NCBI GenBank assembly: GCA_009733575.1
Contig: ML769483.1
Span: forward strand, 183,000-200,533
Origin: Gymnopus androsaceus JB14
Taxonomy: Eukaryota > Basidiomycota > Agaricomycetes > Agaricales > Omphalotaceae
Length of the DNA stretch: 17,534 nucleotides
Direction of reading: 5' to 3'
Shown: positions 17,402 through 17,534 of the stretch, piece by piece
Numbering within the stretch: the stretch's first letter is position 1
Layout: every line of letters begins with the position of its first letter
Program-made: the position numbers and the translations under genes
The notes under the pieces: generated by a model
What the model was told of the DNA's origin: nothing
The model's database searches: none
What the model saw: the letters and a program-made list of their open reading frames with translations, nothing else

Positions 17402-17534
17402 CGCATGAATCTCCTCCATCTTCCTGAAAGTCAATTTGTCCAACCATTCCGAATCCACCAAATCTCCACGTTCGTATTTTTTTGACCGAGCTTCTCAAGA
17501 CGGCCCATTTCATCTGTAGGAGCCTGGAATCTTG

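Larger units (their letters stand above)
16601..17534 (-). pseudogene. Vps34-type phosphatidylinositol 3-kinase, partial and frameshifted
   Basis: Gene order runs right to left from the window edge: SEWLDKLTFRKMEEIHA (17455-17402), then after an intron SENLYLYIDLPRFDFP (about 17338-17290), NTHLWSIIDPEVTRENPV and KHWRLVRSHRSGPYDRELKP (about 17165-17050), EILNYTPSQLLSPEEKDLIW and KFRFHLARDKR (about 16967-16870), LKAVTWRDPSEVKQAVEEL, VRAFAV, and RANDDEL across a second intron. This is the order of the C2-to-helical (PIK) region of Vps34, the kinase that makes PI3P for endosomal sorting and autophagy. Frameshifts occur near 17490 (A-run), 17285, 16850, 16805 and 16775. The catalytic domain is absent: after about 16610 the sequence turns into Ser/Thr-rich repeats. 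Whether the gene continues normally beyond the right edge cannot be seen. Confidence 0.82.

Overview
The window looks like nuclear DNA of a basidiomycete fungus, probably an agaricomycete. Introns are short (about 45-60 nt), with GT..AG (one likely GC..AG) ends and CTNAY-like branch sites. Recognisable gene remnants are eukaryotic: an Spt5-like NGN/KOW protein, transportin (karyopherin beta-2) and the PI3-kinase Vps34. There are no bacterial operons, tRNAs, rRNAs or CRISPR arrays. The organism call is inference.

Layout. A segment of about 6-6.7 kb is present twice in direct orientation: copy A about 224-6898 and copy B about 9142-15113, separated by a 2.2 kb spacer. Each copy holds, left to right, an Spt5-like gene on + (A ends at 4094, B at 12983), a short coding-like remnant, and a broken transportin gene on - (A 5185-6318, B 13417-14538) that itself carries a ~0.5 kb insertion, then a zone with a 60-bp repeat pair. 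Only copy B keeps the 5' end of the Spt5-like gene (start about 8590). Copy A is cut at the SP/TP-rich region and fused to a third, very degenerate Spt5-like fragment (1-215). Copy A alone carries a 568-bp hAT-like non-autonomous transposon (4283-4850) with a clean 8-bp target duplication; copy B shows the empty site.

The spacer (6899-8589) has no convincing gene but holds a near-perfect 190-bp palindrome (8146-8335). Right of copy B are another transportin scrap (15115-15178), an unidentified exon-like piece on -, a Ser/Thr-rich tandem-repeat coding zone on -, and a frameshifted Vps34 fragment on - running off the right edge.

Reading. This is a graveyard of duplicated gene pieces. The pieces keep introns, so they were copied as DNA, not through mRNA. 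The two copies are over 99% identical across the last 2.3 kb of the Spt5-like gene. Their differences are almost all transitions at CpG sites, the mark of methyl-cytosine decay or a RIP-like process. Single-base indels break the frame at different places in each copy, mostly in or beside short homopolymers, and the frame can be followed through by comparing the two. No pathway links the genes; what they share is duplication and decay.
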